This document shows positions 9,709-18,463 of a stretch of DNA of 64,000 bases, in pieces. The stretch is from positions 159,294 to 223,293 of the forward strand of contig CAMYLY010000001.1 in the NCBI GenBank assembly GCA_947259405.1. The letters run 5' to 3'. Source of the stretch: an uncultured Gemmatimonadales bacterium (GTDB lineage: Bacteria; Gemmatimonadota; Gemmatimonadetes; Gemmatimonadales; GWC2-71-9). Below the pieces are notes generated by a model. That model saw only the letters and a program-made list of their open reading frames with translations, did not search any database and was not told where the DNA came from. The position numbers were made by a program, and so were the translations under genes. How positions within the stretch are numbered: position 1 is the stretch's first letter; the number at the start of each line of letters is the position of its first letter.

Positions 9709-10868
9709 TGGCCAACGTTCCAGGAGGACCGTCGACCCGCGCCATTCACGGGCTCCCTCACGCAAAGGCCGACCGCGATCCCGTCGTTACGCCCATCTAT
9801 CAGAGCAGCACATTCGCGGCTGGAATCGCCGCCACCGACGAGGTGCTCTACACGCGGTACGGCAACAACCCCAATCAAACGGTGTTGGCGACCAAGCTGG
9901 CGGCCCTCGAGCAAGCGGACCGCGCCATCTTCCTGGCCAGCGGCATGGGCGCCACGGCCCTGGCCCATTTAGCCGTGCTTCGGCCGGGCGATCATCTCCT
10001 GGCAAGCGAGTGGATCTACGGCGGCACGCACAAGCTCCTCACCGAAGAGTTCGGCAAGCTCGGGATCGATGTCACGTTCGTCACGCCCGACAACCCACGG
10101 AATTGGAGGCACGAGGTCCGGAAGAACACGCGCGGCATCTTCGTCGAAACACCAACGAATCCGATCATGCGGGTCCTGGATCTCGAGCCGATTGCCGACC
10201 TCTGTCAGCAGCAGGGCCTCGTCCTCCTTGTAGACTCCACGTTCGCCTCCCCCGTGAATTTCCGAGCTCTCGAACACGGCGCTGACGTCGTGATCCACTC
10301 CGCCACCAAGTATCTGAATGGGCACTCAGACGTGATCGGTGGGGTGGTCGCCGGCAGCGAGGAGATCGTCGAGGAAGTGCGCCGCCTGATGCAGGTCTGG
10401 GGACAGGCACCGGACCCCCATGCCGCGTGGCTGGTCGAGCGCGGCCTCAAGACGCTTGCCATTCGCGTTGCCCGTCACAACGAAAACGGGCTCGCGTTTG
10501 CCACTTGGGCGGCGGAACAGGGGGCGGTCGACGTCGTCCATTATCCCGGCCTGCCAGAGCACCCGGACCACGCCGTCGCGAGCGAGCAACTCGAGGGATT
10601 CGGGGGGATGGTCGGACTGGTCCTCAAGGGTGGGCCGGCGGCTGCCGAGACGGTGTTGCGAAAGCTCCGGTTGGCAACCCATGCCCCAAGCCTCGGGGGC
10701 GTCGAAACCCTGGTGTCAGAACCGCGTTTCACCTCGCACGCTCACATGTCGGTTGAAGAACGTGACGCCGTCGGGATCCCCGATGGGTTTATCCGCGTCA
10801 GTCTTGGCATCGAAGACGTTGAAGACATCATTGCCGATTTCGCTGCCGCACTCCACGCCCTGTCGTGA
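9708..10868 (+). CDS. Cys/Met metabolism PLP-dependent enzyme (cystathionine gamma-lyase/synthase type)
   Basis: A 386-residue cytoplasmic fold-type I PLP enzyme of transsulfuration or methionine metabolism. It shows YTRYGNNPNQTVLATKLAALE, the PLP-stacking ASGMGA loop, the DSTFASPV segment, and the PLP lysine in HSATKYLNGHSD (Lys201). The C-terminal half has the family's LRLATHAPSLGGVETLV. Gamma-synthase, gamma-lyase, methionine gamma-lyase and O-acetylhomoserine sulfhydrylase cannot be separated by eye. Its place between a regulatory pair and ftsEX looks like operon packing, not a functional link. The start overlaps the previous stop by one base, and its stop overlaps the ftsE GTG. Confidence 0.85.
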   Translation: MANVPGGPSTRAIHGLPHAKADRDPVVTPIYQSSTFAAGIAATDEVLYTRYGNNPNQTVLATKLAALEQADRAIFLASGMGATALAHLAVLRPGDHLLASEWIYGGTHKLLTEEFGKLGIDVTFVTPDNPRNWRHEVRKNTRGIFVETPTNPIMRVLDLEPIADLCQQQGLVLLVDSTFASPVNFRALEHGADVVIHSATKYLNGHSDVIGGVVAGSEEIVEEVRRLMQVWGQAPDPHAAWLVERGLKTLAIRVARHNENGLAFATWAAEQGAVDVVHYPGLPEHPDHAVASEQLEGFGGMVGLVLKGGPAAAETVLRKLRLATHAPSLGGVETLVSEPRFTSHAHMSVEERDAVGIPDGFIRVSLGIEDVEDIIADFAAALHALS

Positions 10869-11557
10869 TTCGTCTCAACCAAGTCTTCAAGGCCTATCCG
10901 AAAGGCACCATCGCCCTCAAAGACATCACCATTCACGTTCCAAAAGGGCAGTTCGTATTCCTCACGGGCCATTCCGGGGCTGGGAAGTCCACGATTCTCC
11001 GCCTTATCTACGCCGATGATCTCCCGACCTCGGGCGACGTTCATGTTTCGGGCTTCGCGACAAACCGTCTCAAACCGAATGAAATTCCCAAGCTCCGTCG
11101 ACGGTTAGGAATTGTCTTTCAGGATTTCCGGCTGCTGGAAGACCGCACGGCGGAAGACAACGTCGCGTTTGCCCTGGAGGTCACGGGCGCACGCCGTAGC
11201 GAGATCGCGCCCAAGGTCATGCGGGTACTCACCCAAGTGGGCCTGGCTGCGAAGGCGCACGCTTTCCCACAGGAACTCTCCGGCGGCGAGCAACAGCGCG
11301 TCGCCATTGCACGGGCACTCGTGAACGACCCGATGGTGCTCCTCGCCGATGAACCGACCGGGAACCTCGATGAGCGAGCTACCCGAGGGGTGTTCCAGCT
11401 CCTTCGCGATATCAATGCGACGGGCACGGCTGTGGTCATGGCCACGCACGACCTCGACCTTGTGCGGAGTGCGTCCCACCGGACGGTCGAACTGAAGGAT
11501 GGTGAGCTCGTGCACGATACGGCCGACCATGCGCGAGTCGACGAGGACCTCTTGTGA
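10865..11557 (+). CDS. ftsE: Cell division ATP-binding protein FtsE
   Basis: FtsE is the cytoplasmic ATPase of the FtsEX complex, which switches on periplasmic murein hydrolases at the division site. The 230-residue protein has Walker A GHSGAGKST, a Q-loop VFQDFRLL, signature LSGGEQQRVAIARAL and Walker B VLLADEPTGNLD. It starts with GTG overlapping the upstream stop by 4 bp and ends overlapping the GTG of ftsX. The order ftsE, ftsX, EnvC-like activator is the expected functional trio. Confidence 0.96.
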   Translation: MIRLNQVFKAYPKGTIALKDITIHVPKGQFVFLTGHSGAGKSTILRLIYADDLPTSGDVHVSGFATNRLKPNEIPKLRRRLGIVFQDFRLLEDRTAEDNVAFALEVTGARRSEIAPKVMRVLTQVGLAAKAHAFPQELSGGEQQRVAIARALVNDPMVLLADEPTGNLDERATRGVFQLLRDINATGTAVVMATHDLDLVRSASHRTVELKDGELVHDTADHARVDEDLL

Positions 11558-12411
11558 GACTCACCGTCCGCGAAGCGTTGCTCTCATTCCAGCGCGCACC
11601 GATCCTCTCGACCCTCGCCATCACGACGATCGCCTTCGCGCTGTTCGTGCTGGGACTGTTCGGCCTCGTTGCCATCAACCTGCAACAGGCGTTGACCGGT
11701 GTGGAGGAGCGGGTCGAGATCGTGATGTATCTCTCCCGTGGCACGCCCATCGAGGTGGTCACGGTCGCGATCGGGGATATCCAGAGCTTTCCAGAGGTCG
11801 AGTCAGTGATCTATGTGTCCCAGGAAGAAGCGCTCTCTCGAGCGCGAGAGGAATTGACCGAGTTCCAGGGTGTCTTCGAAGATCTGGAGATCAATCCGCT
11901 TCCGCCGTCCTTGGAGATTCGGCTGAAACCTGGGTTCCGCGATGCCGAATCCGCGGCGGCGGTCGCGAACAGACTCGAGGGGTTCCGGTTTGCCGAGGAC
12001 GTGCGTTTCGGCCGCGAGTGGATCGAGAAGCTAGATCGGCTGCGCAACATCGCGGCGGTCGTCGGCCTCACGGTGGGGTTTGGCTTTATGGCTGCGGCCG
12101 CGATCATCATCGGGACGACGATCCGGATGACGGTCTTGGCCCGACGCCGCGAGATTCAGATCATGCGGTTGGTTGGGGCCACGAATGGATTCGTGCGACG
12201 CCCGTTCCTGTTGGACGGTGCGGTTAAAGGTGTCCTCGGTGGCGCCGTTGCCCTCCTCCTCAACTATGCCGCCTTCGCGGCCGTGAGCCGCGCCTTGTTC
12301 ACCGCGACGTTCTTCACCTTAGGTCAGGGAGCCTTGTTCGTCTTGTTTGGAATGCTGATGGGCCTCACCTCCAGCGCCATCAGCGTTGGCCGTCATCTGT
12401 CGCGCATATGA
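11554..12411 (+). CDS. ftsX: Cell division protein FtsX (ABC transporter permease-like)
   Basis: The inner-membrane partner of FtsE that transmits ATP-driven movement to a periplasmic activator. It has 285 residues: a first membrane segment near 22-44 (FALFVLGLFGLVAINL), a periplasmic loop of about 110 residues, then three more membrane segments in the FtsX/MacB-type permease domain (about 165-280, with a REIQIMRLVGATNGF coupling region). GTG start with a 4-bp overlap with ftsE; its stop overlaps the ATG of the EnvC-like gene. Confidence 0.95.
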   Translation: MRLTVREALLSFQRAPILSTLAITTIAFALFVLGLFGLVAINLQQALTGVEERVEIVMYLSRGTPIEVVTVAIGDIQSFPEVESVIYVSQEEALSRAREELTEFQGVFEDLEINPLPPSLEIRLKPGFRDAESAAAVANRLEGFRFAEDVRFGREWIEKLDRLRNIAAVVGLTVGFGFMAAAAIIIGTTIRMTVLARRREIQIMRLVGATNGFVRRPFLLDGAVKGVLGGAVALLLNYAAFAAVSRALFTATFFTLGQGALFVLFGMLMGLTSSAISVGRHLSRI

Positions 12412-13604
12412 GAACGCGCGCGCCACTCGCCTGCCTCGCGGTGATGCTGTTCGCGGCCCCTATCCCAGGGTCCGCGCAGCAGTCCATTACCCGCCAGATC
12501 CGGAGTTACCAAGCTCGGCTCGACAGCATTCGCAACGAGCGTGAAAGCCTCGAAAGCCAGCTTCAGACCCTGACGGCCCAAGTGCGGACCCTCACGGTCG
12601 AGCTCGACAACATCGAGCAGCAGAAATCCATCACGGGGCGGTTGGTCAACGAACTGGACCGCCAAATGTCGACGATGAACTCGCAGGTCGACACGATCAC
12701 CCTCGAGCTGCTGTTGACGCAGGACGCCTATGCGGAGAAGCGGGCGATCCTTCAAGCGCGGCTCGTGGAGATCTACAAGCGTGGGCAGCTGTATGCCTTC
12801 GAAGCCCTCCTCGCTGCCGACAGCTTCGGTGAACTCGTAAGCCGATACAAATACCTGTACCTGGCCTCCCGACAGGATCGGGCGCTCGTCGGCGAGGTGG
12901 AGGACCTTCGCGACCGCATTGCCGGCACACGGACGCAATTGGTGAGCATGCAGTCGGCCCTCACGGATCGCCACGACGAACGAAGCCGCGAGCTCAACCG
13001 CTATCAATCACTGGAGCGGCAGCGGCAACTCCGGCTGCGCAACGTTCGGGGTGCGCAGCAGATCACCGCAACCCGCATGGATTCCCTGGCCCGAGACGAA
13101 GACCGGATGGTGGAGTTGCTGGCGGCGCTCGAACGCGCGCGCTTGGCTGCCGGAGAGAGCCTCGTGGACGCGTCCATCACCACGGAGGACTTGGGTGGGC
13201 TCGATTGGCCGGTCCAGGGCGGGGACGTCATCTACGACTTTGGGGACGCTCGAGGGCCTGACGGGACGACGATCACGTATCAGGGGATCGGGATTGGCGT
13301 CCCCGTGGGTACCGAGGTCCGGGCCGTCGCGGACGGGCAGGCCGTGATCGTCGGTCCGTTCGGCACGTACGGGCTGACCGTCGTTCTCCATCATGGCGGC
13401 GGCATCTACACGAATTACCACTACCTGTCCATCATCAATGTCCAGCAGGGACAGTTCGTGCCTCAAGGCGCCGTCATTGGGCAATCTGGGGGCTCCACCA
13501 GCGATCACGGACCCCACATCGAGTTCCAGCTCAGGCAGACCACCCAAGGCAACCCGATTGCCTTGGACCCGCTTAATTGGCTCCGACGCCAGCGCAACCG
13601 ATAG
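12408..13604 (+). CDS. EnvC-like murein hydrolase activator (coiled coil plus degenerate LytM)
   Basis: A 398-residue exported protein: signal peptide ending near PGSAQQ, a long coiled coil (about 25-240, heptads such as ESLESQLQTLTAQVRTL), then a LytM/M23-like domain (about 265-395). In active M23 peptidases the zinc is held by HxxxD and HxH. Here the first pair is replaced (YQGIGIGVP) and the HLHFE-type end reads PHIEFQLR, so the second His of HxH is Glu. The domain is therefore probably non-catalytic, like E. coli EnvC, which activates amidases through FtsEX. Operon position right after ftsX agrees. No amidase gene is in the window. It is the last gene of the lepA operon; the next gene has its own promoter 35 bp downstream. 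Confidence 0.88.
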   Translation: MRTRAPLACLAVMLFAAPIPGSAQQSITRQIRSYQARLDSIRNERESLESQLQTLTAQVRTLTVELDNIEQQKSITGRLVNELDRQMSTMNSQVDTITLELLLTQDAYAEKRAILQARLVEIYKRGQLYAFEALLAADSFGELVSRYKYLYLASRQDRALVGEVEDLRDRIAGTRTQLVSMQSALTDRHDERSRELNRYQSLERQRQLRLRNVRGAQQITATRMDSLARDEDRMVELLAALERARLAAGESLVDASITTEDLGGLDWPVQGGDVIYDFGDARGPDGTTITYQGIGIGVPVGTEVRAVADGQAVIVGPFGTYGLTVVLHHGGGIYTNYHYLSIINVQQGQFVPQGAVIGQSGGSTSDHGPHIEFQLRQTTQGNPIALDPLNWLRRQRNR

Positions 13605-13638
13605 GGACACCCCACGGGCCGTGCCATCCGGCCCCATC

Positions 13639-13667
13639 TTGCCGAATCATACAAACGTTTGTATTAT
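13639..13667 (+). promoter_or_regulatory. Promoter of the TetR-efflux operon with an embedded operator
   Basis: TTGCCG at 13639-13644 and TATTAT at 13662-13667 are separated by exactly 17 bp, a near-standard housekeeping promoter. The spacer contains most of a 16-bp perfect palindrome. The start codon at 13673 lies five bases after the -10, so the message is probably leaderless. Confidence 0.65.
13649..13664. promoter_or_regulatory. 16-bp perfect palindrome, likely TetR-family operator
   Basis: ATACAAACGTTTGTAT reads the same on both strands and sits between the -35 and -10 hexamers, overlapping the first three bases of the -10. Bound repressor would directly exclude RNA polymerase. Because the first gene encodes a TetR-type regulator, autorepression is the simplest reading. 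The AT-rich palindrome stands out strongly from its GC-rich surroundings. Confidence 0.75.
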
Positions 13668-13672
13668 AAGAG

Positions 13673-14275
13673 ATGGTCGATGCTGTGGAAGCCAGGATTC
13701 TGGCTCAGGCTCGCGATCTCTTTGCCGAGTCTGGGTACGCCGGAACGTCGGTTCGCGCGATTACGGCAGCGGCGCGGGCCAACCTCGGGGCGGTCACCTA
13801 CTACTTCGGGTCGAAGCGCGAACTCTACAAGGCGGTGCTCGCTGACGAGGTAGCACCCCTGCGGGAGGCCGTCTCGGCCGTAGCGCAGGGGCCAGGGTCG
13901 CCACTCGAGCGCATCGAGCAGATCATCCGGACCTTCTTTGCGCACCTCCAGCAACATCCCGCCCTGCCCCGCCTCATCGTCCAGCAGCTGGCAACGTCGT
14001 CGGACATTCCGGACGTTGCGCGCTCCGCGTTGATCAACAACCACCGCACGATCGCCAGCGTGATCGCTGAAGGTCAGACCGATGGGAGCATTCGAGCGGG
14101 AGATCCGAGACTCATGGCACTGAGTATCGGGTCACAGCCAATGATGCTTTCGCTGATGCGAGACGTGTTGACCCGTGCCGTCGACATCGATCAGTCCGAT
14201 CCCACCACGCGAACTGCCCTTGTCGACAGCGTCGTGCAGTTCGCGGTCGCTTCTCTGCGGACGGCTGCCCCATGA
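13673..14275 (+). CDS. TetR family repressor, CecR-like, of the efflux operon
   Basis: A 200-residue DNA-binding regulator. Residues 5-55 form the TetR helix-turn-helix (ARDLFAESGYAGTSVRAITAAARANLGAVTYYFGSKREL, typical TxxYYF..K end). The C-terminal part is an all-helical ligand/dimer domain resembling the CecR/DUF1956 group. It is the first gene of the operon and overlaps the TolC-like gene by 4 bp. In E. coli, CecR controls the ybhGFSR exporter, and the same gene set follows here. A palindromic operator lies immediately upstream. The inducer is unknown. Confidence 0.88.
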   Translation: MVDAVEARILAQARDLFAESGYAGTSVRAITAAARANLGAVTYYFGSKRELYKAVLADEVAPLREAVSAVAQGPGSPLERIEQIIRTFFAHLQQHPALPRLIVQQLATSSDIPDVARSALINNHRTIASVIAEGQTDGSIRAGDPRLMALSIGSQPMMLSLMRDVLTRAVDIDQSDPTTRTALVDSVVQFAVASLRTAAP

Positions 14276-15615
14276 AGCCGGCGTTCGCCGTCGCCATGGC
14301 GACACTGCTGGTAAGCCCGGTCGTCGAAGGCTACGCGCAGGACACCGACTCCTCGCTGACCATCGTCGCCGCGGTCCGACAGGCGTTGGCCGTGCATCCG
14401 GGCATGCGAGCCGCCGAGGCCGCGACGCGCCAGGCCAGCGCCAGGGTCGGCGAGTTCACCGCCGACCGGTTTCCCTCGCTCGCCGTCGACGGCTCACTCA
14501 TGCGGTACCAAGAGCCAATGCTGGTCGCGCCGATACACGCTCTCGATGCCACACAGGTGGAGTTCAACCAGACCTTGATCCAGGGGGCCGTGCGACTTGG
14601 CTACACGCTGTGGGATGGCGGAGCGCGGGGGGCGGCCATCGACGGTGCGCGAACCCGTGAAGCGGTAGCGTGGAGTCAGTACGACGTGACGGCAATGGAC
14701 GTGACGATGGAAGTTGCGGACGCCTACCTGCGCGTGTTGTCCGCGAGCGAGATGCTGGCGGCGCACGACGACGGGCTTGCTGCCCTGCGCGTCGAGCGCG
14801 ACCGCGCGCAGCGGTTGTTCGCCGAAGGTGCGGCGGCGGCGATCGAGGTGTTACGCGCGGAAGCGGCGATCGCGGACGCAGAGGCCGAGCGCGCAACGGT
14901 GGAGATCGAACTCGAGAACGCGCAGCATCACCTGGCTCGCGTCCTGGGCATTGAGCCGGAGGGTTTCAACCCCCAAGACCTGCGTGCCATCACACTGCGT
15001 GACGAGTCGATCCCCAATCGCGACACCGTCGCGGGACGGTCGAGCGCATCGAACCTCGACTTGCAGTTGGCGAGCCGCGCAGTTGATGCCGCCACATGGC
15101 GGCGCAAGGCGGCCACGTCGAGTTGGTTCCCGCGCTTGGATCTGATCGGCGGCTACCTGCTGTTCGGGAGTGCGGCCGGGAACTTCACGGCGGAGTGGAA
15201 CGCGGGTCTCCGAGTGTCGTACCCGTTGTTCGTCGGGGGGCGGCGGAACCGTGCCGTGGATGCCGCCTCGGCTGACGTGGACGCGGCCCAACACCGATAC
15301 GACGCGGTGGTGCTGCGGATCGATGAAGCGGTCGATCGCGCGGTGGGAGCCGCGCGCGAGCTTCGCGCGCGCGTCCGAGCGCTCACGCGATCCGTCGAGC
15401 ACACTGCGGAAATCGCGCGCATCGAACAGCTCGCCATCGAAGCGGGCTCAGGGACCCAGGCCGAGTTCCTTCGGGCGCAAGCCTCCTTGCGACGTGCCCG
15501 GGCGCTTTTGGCCCAAACGCGTCATCGCGAAATCGCCTCGCGAATCAATCTTGCTCGGCTGGCGGGCGAACTCGACGTCGCGTGGCTTGAACGAGAGTTG
15601 GAGTCCATCCCATGA
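14272..15615 (+). CDS. TolC family outer-membrane efflux protein
   Basis: A 447-residue outer-membrane channel protein with a signal peptide ending near VEGYAQD and the two-fold OEP repeat: long helical segments rich in Ala, Glu and Arg around 40-220 and 250-440. It would form the trimeric exit duct for the HlyD-type adaptor and ABC transporter encoded next. Start overlaps the TetR stop and its stop overlaps the adaptor start, each by 4 bp. The E. coli ybhGFSR locus has no linked tolC, so this operon is more self-contained. Confidence 0.88.
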   Translation: MKPAFAVAMATLLVSPVVEGYAQDTDSSLTIVAAVRQALAVHPGMRAAEAATRQASARVGEFTADRFPSLAVDGSLMRYQEPMLVAPIHALDATQVEFNQTLIQGAVRLGYTLWDGGARGAAIDGARTREAVAWSQYDVTAMDVTMEVADAYLRVLSASEMLAAHDDGLAALRVERDRAQRLFAEGAAAAIEVLRAEAAIADAEAERATVEIELENAQHHLARVLGIEPEGFNPQDLRAITLRDESIPNRDTVAGRSSASNLDLQLASRAVDAATWRRKAATSSWFPRLDLIGGYLLFGSAAGNFTAEWNAGLRVSYPLFVGGRRNRAVDAASADVDAAQHRYDAVVLRIDEAVDRAVGAARELRARVRALTRSVEHTAEIARIEQLAIEAGSGTQAEFLRAQASLRRARALLAQTRHREIASRINLARLAGELDVAWLERELESIP

Positions 15616-16604
15616 ATCCGAGAGTACGCATCGTGTTGGGCATCGTCGTGGTTGCCGCCATCCTGGTTGCGGTGTTCGCGCGTGGACGGGGCGAGGAGAC
15701 CGCGGTCATCGCCTCAGGCACGGTCGAGACTACGGAAGCCGCCCTGGGGTTCCTCACGGCTGGCCGGATCGACTCCATTGGTGTGCAGGAAGGCGCCACA
15801 GTCGCCCAAGGTGACCAACTGGCCTGGCTGGATGGCGATGCCTTGGAGGCTAGCCGCCAGGCTGCGGCGGCGCAGCTTCGGTCCGCGCGGGCGCGCCTTC
15901 AAGAGCTGGAGGCAGGGTTCCGCAGTGAAGAGGTTGCACAGGGACGCGCCGCTCTGAGGGCCGCCGATGAACGACTTGCCGATGCGCGCCGCGAGGCTGA
16001 GCGGGCCGAGCGGCTGTTCGAGGGTGGGGCAATTTCCGAACAGCAGCGGGATCGCGCTGCGACCGCGCTCGAAGTCGCCGCTGCCGAGCAATCTCGAGCG
16101 GCCGAACAAGCGCTCTTGTTCGAGCGCGGGTATCGCAGCGAGCAAGTGGCGACGCAGCGCGCGATCGTCGCTCAGGCTGAGGCGAGCCTAGCGCAGGTAG
16201 ACGCACAACTCGCTCACACCGTCATTGTGGCTCCATTCGACGGGACCGTGACGGTTCGGCACCGTGAGCCAGGCGAGGTCGTGGGTGCTGGAGTCGCCGT
16301 TCTGACCGTGCGAGATCCGAGCGACCGATGGGTCCGGATCTACGTGCCCGAGAACCGGGTTGGCCAGCTGTCGCTCGGCCAGCCAGCGACGATCACCGCC
16401 GACGCATACCCTGACGCACAGTATGACGGGACAGTGACATTCATCGCTGACGAAGCGGAGTTCACCCCACGGAACGTCCAGACCAGTGAAGAGCGCGTGA
16501 AGCTCGTGTTTCGCGTAAAAGTGCGAATCAATACCGCGGCGGCCGATGCCCTGAAGCCCGGCCTTCCAGCCGATGTCCGAATGGAGACGCCGCGGGAGCG
16601 GTGA
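15612..16604 (+). CDS. HlyD/YbhG-type periplasmic adaptor (membrane fusion protein)
   Basis: A 330-residue adaptor anchored by one N-terminal membrane segment (IVLGIVVVAAILVAVFA). A lipoyl/biotinyl half-motif is near 45-75, a coiled-coil hairpin rich in Ala/Glu/Arg spans about 80-200, the second lipoyl half is near HTVIVAPFDGTVTVRHREPG, and a beta-barrel domain follows. The LxxEAGFRSEEVAQ region matches the YbhG/HlyD_D23 type. It links the inner-membrane ABC exporter to the TolC-like channel. 4-bp overlap with the previous gene. Confidence 0.88.
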   Translation: MNPRVRIVLGIVVVAAILVAVFARGRGEETAVIASGTVETTEAALGFLTAGRIDSIGVQEGATVAQGDQLAWLDGDALEASRQAAAAQLRSARARLQELEAGFRSEEVAQGRAALRAADERLADARREAERAERLFEGGAISEQQRDRAATALEVAAAEQSRAAEQALLFERGYRSEQVATQRAIVAQAEASLAQVDAQLAHTVIVAPFDGTVTVRHREPGEVVGAGVAVLTVRDPSDRWVRIYVPENRVGQLSLGQPATITADAYPDAQYDGTVTFIADEAEFTPRNVQTSEERVKLVFRVKVRINTAAADALKPGLPADVRMETPRER

Positions 16605-16605
16605 G

Positions 16606-17532
16606 GTGACCTCGCCGGCTGTCCAACTCCATGGTCTCTCCCGCCGATTCGGTGACGAAGACGCCGTACGTAGTCTGAGCTTCGATGTGGCACCAGGCGA
16701 GTTGTTTGGTATCGTCGGCCCCGACGGCGCGGGCAAGACCACGACCTTGCGGATGCTCGCGGGGATCCTGCGACCCACTGCGGGTGACGGTCGGATTGCC
16801 GGCATCAGCGTCCGCGACGATCCGGAGGCCGTGAAGCCACACATCGCGTACGTCGCGCAACGGTTCGGGTTGTACACAGATCTCACGGTGCGCGAGAACA
16901 TCGACTTCTATGCAGACCTCCACGGCGTACCGAAGGCGGACCGGGCGGGGCGCTACGACCGCCTCTACGCCTTCTCCGGTCTCGGCCCATTTGCGATGCG
17001 GCTTGCTGGACAGCTCTCGGGCGGGATGAAGCAGAAGCTCTCGCTGTGTTGTGCACTGGTGCACCAGCCCGCGGTCATGATCCTGGATGAACCCACGTTC
17101 GGCGTCGATCCCATCTCCCGTCGCGACCTTTGGCTCATCATTCACGAGATGGTAGCGAGCGGCACGACCGTTGTTGTTTCCACGGCCTATCTCGACGAAG
17201 CGGAGCGGTGCGACCGCGTCGCCATGCTCCATCACGGGCAGGTGGTCGCCCTCGACCACCCAGACGCGCTCCGCGACTCGCTGCGGGGCCGACTGATCGC
17301 TGTTACGGTCGACCGTCCACGCGAGATACGCGACCTCATCCGCCGGATGCCCCAGGTACGCCAAGCGGCCCTGTTCGGGACGACGCTGCACGTCATCGTC
17401 GAGCGCCCCAACGATCACGCTCACATCGAGCACGCCCTATCCAAGACCACCGAGTCCTTTCAACTCGTACAACGCGAAGCGTCGCTCGAGGATGTGTTCA
17501 TGGATCTAACGCTCCCCACTCACGATGCCTGA
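16606..17532 (+). CDS. ABC exporter ATPase, first half of a split YbhF
   Basis: A 308-residue cytoplasmic ATPase with Walker A GPDGAGKTT, signature LSGGMKQKLSLCCALVH and Walker B VMILDEPTFGVDP. In E. coli the YbhF protein contains two such domains fused; here each is a separate gene. The GTG at 16606 lies just after the adaptor stop at 16604; an in-frame ATG at 16573 would extend into the adaptor gene. The C-terminal 90 residues form the DrrA-type extension seen on drug-exporter ATPases. The end overlaps the second ATPase gene by 8 bp. Confidence 0.88.
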   Translation: MTSPAVQLHGLSRRFGDEDAVRSLSFDVAPGELFGIVGPDGAGKTTTLRMLAGILRPTAGDGRIAGISVRDDPEAVKPHIAYVAQRFGLYTDLTVRENIDFYADLHGVPKADRAGRYDRLYAFSGLGPFAMRLAGQLSGGMKQKLSLCCALVHQPAVMILDEPTFGVDPISRRDLWLIIHEMVASGTTVVVSTAYLDEAERCDRVAMLHHGQVVALDHPDALRDSLRGRLIAVTVDRPREIRDLIRRMPQVRQAALFGTTLHVIVERPNDHAHIEHALSKTTESFQLVQREASLEDVFMDLTLPTHDA

Positions 17533-18463
17533 GGCGATCGAGGTCGCCGGCCTCACCCGTGCCTTTGGCGATTTTGTCGCCGTTGATCACGTCACGTTCA
17601 ACGTGACCCATGGAGAGATCTTCGGTTTCCTCGGTCCCAACGGAGCTGGCAAGACCACGACCATCAAGATGCTGACGGGCCTGCTTCGTCCCACCACCGG
17701 GCGCGCCAGCGTCGCCGGTCATGACGTGGTCCGCGATCCGTACGAGCTTCGAGCACGCATTGGCTACATGTCACAGCTCTTCTCGTTGTATGGCGATCTC
17801 ACCGTGCTCGAGAACATCGCGCTGTTCGCCGGTCTGTACGGGGTGCGCGGCGCTCGGTTCGCCGCGCGCCGCGACTGGATTCTCGCGATGGCCGATCTCG
17901 AGCCCCATCAACACCGACGCACGGCAACCCTGCCACTCGGATGGAAGCAGCGACTCGCTTTGGGGTGCGCGGTCTTGCATGAGCCGGAGATTCTGTTTCT
18001 GGACGAGCCCACGTCGGGGGTGGATCCATCCGCGCGACGGCGGTTCTGGGATCTCATCTACGATCTCGCAGCGGCTGGCACGACGGTCATGGTCAGCACG
18101 CACTACATGGAAGAGGCCGAACACTGCCATCGCTTGGCACTCATGAACCGCGGTCGCCTCATCGCGCTCGATCGACCCGCAGCGCTCCGGAACCTGCGGC
18201 ACGACCCCTTATTCGAACTGTCGACCGACACACCGGCCCGCGCCGTAACCGTACTGGAGCAGTCGGAGGACGTGATCGATGCCGCGTTGCACGGTCGCCG
18301 GGTCCACGTTACGGTCGGGCGTGCGGATTGGGCCGACACCGGCATCCCTGCCGCGCTCTCCGCCGCTGGCGTGAGCTGTGACTGGGTACGCCCCATCGTG
18401 CCCTCACTCGAGGACGTGTTCGTGTCGCTCGTCCGTCGTGAAGGCGGAGCTCCGACGGAATGA
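17525..18463 (+). CDS. ABC exporter ATPase, second half of a split YbhF
   Basis: A 312-residue ATPase with Walker A GPNGAGKTT, Walker B ILFLDEPTSGVDP and the H-loop STHYMEEAEHC. The signature region reads TLPLGWKQRLALGCAVL, so the usual LSGG is replaced by LPLG. The protein probably pairs with the first ATPase to give a heterodimer, in which the degenerate signature makes one of the two ATP sites unlike the other. It overlaps the permease gene downstream by 4 bp. Confidence 0.88.
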   Translation: MPEAIEVAGLTRAFGDFVAVDHVTFNVTHGEIFGFLGPNGAGKTTTIKMLTGLLRPTTGRASVAGHDVVRDPYELRARIGYMSQLFSLYGDLTVLENIALFAGLYGVRGARFAARRDWILAMADLEPHQHRRTATLPLGWKQRLALGCAVLHEPEILFLDEPTSGVDPSARRRFWDLIYDLAAAGTTVMVSTHYMEEAEHCHRLALMNRGRLIALDRPAALRNLRHDPLFELSTDTPARAVTVLEQSEDVIDAALHGRRVHVTVGRADWADTGIPAALSAAGVSCDWVRPIVPSLEDVFVSLVRREGGAPTE

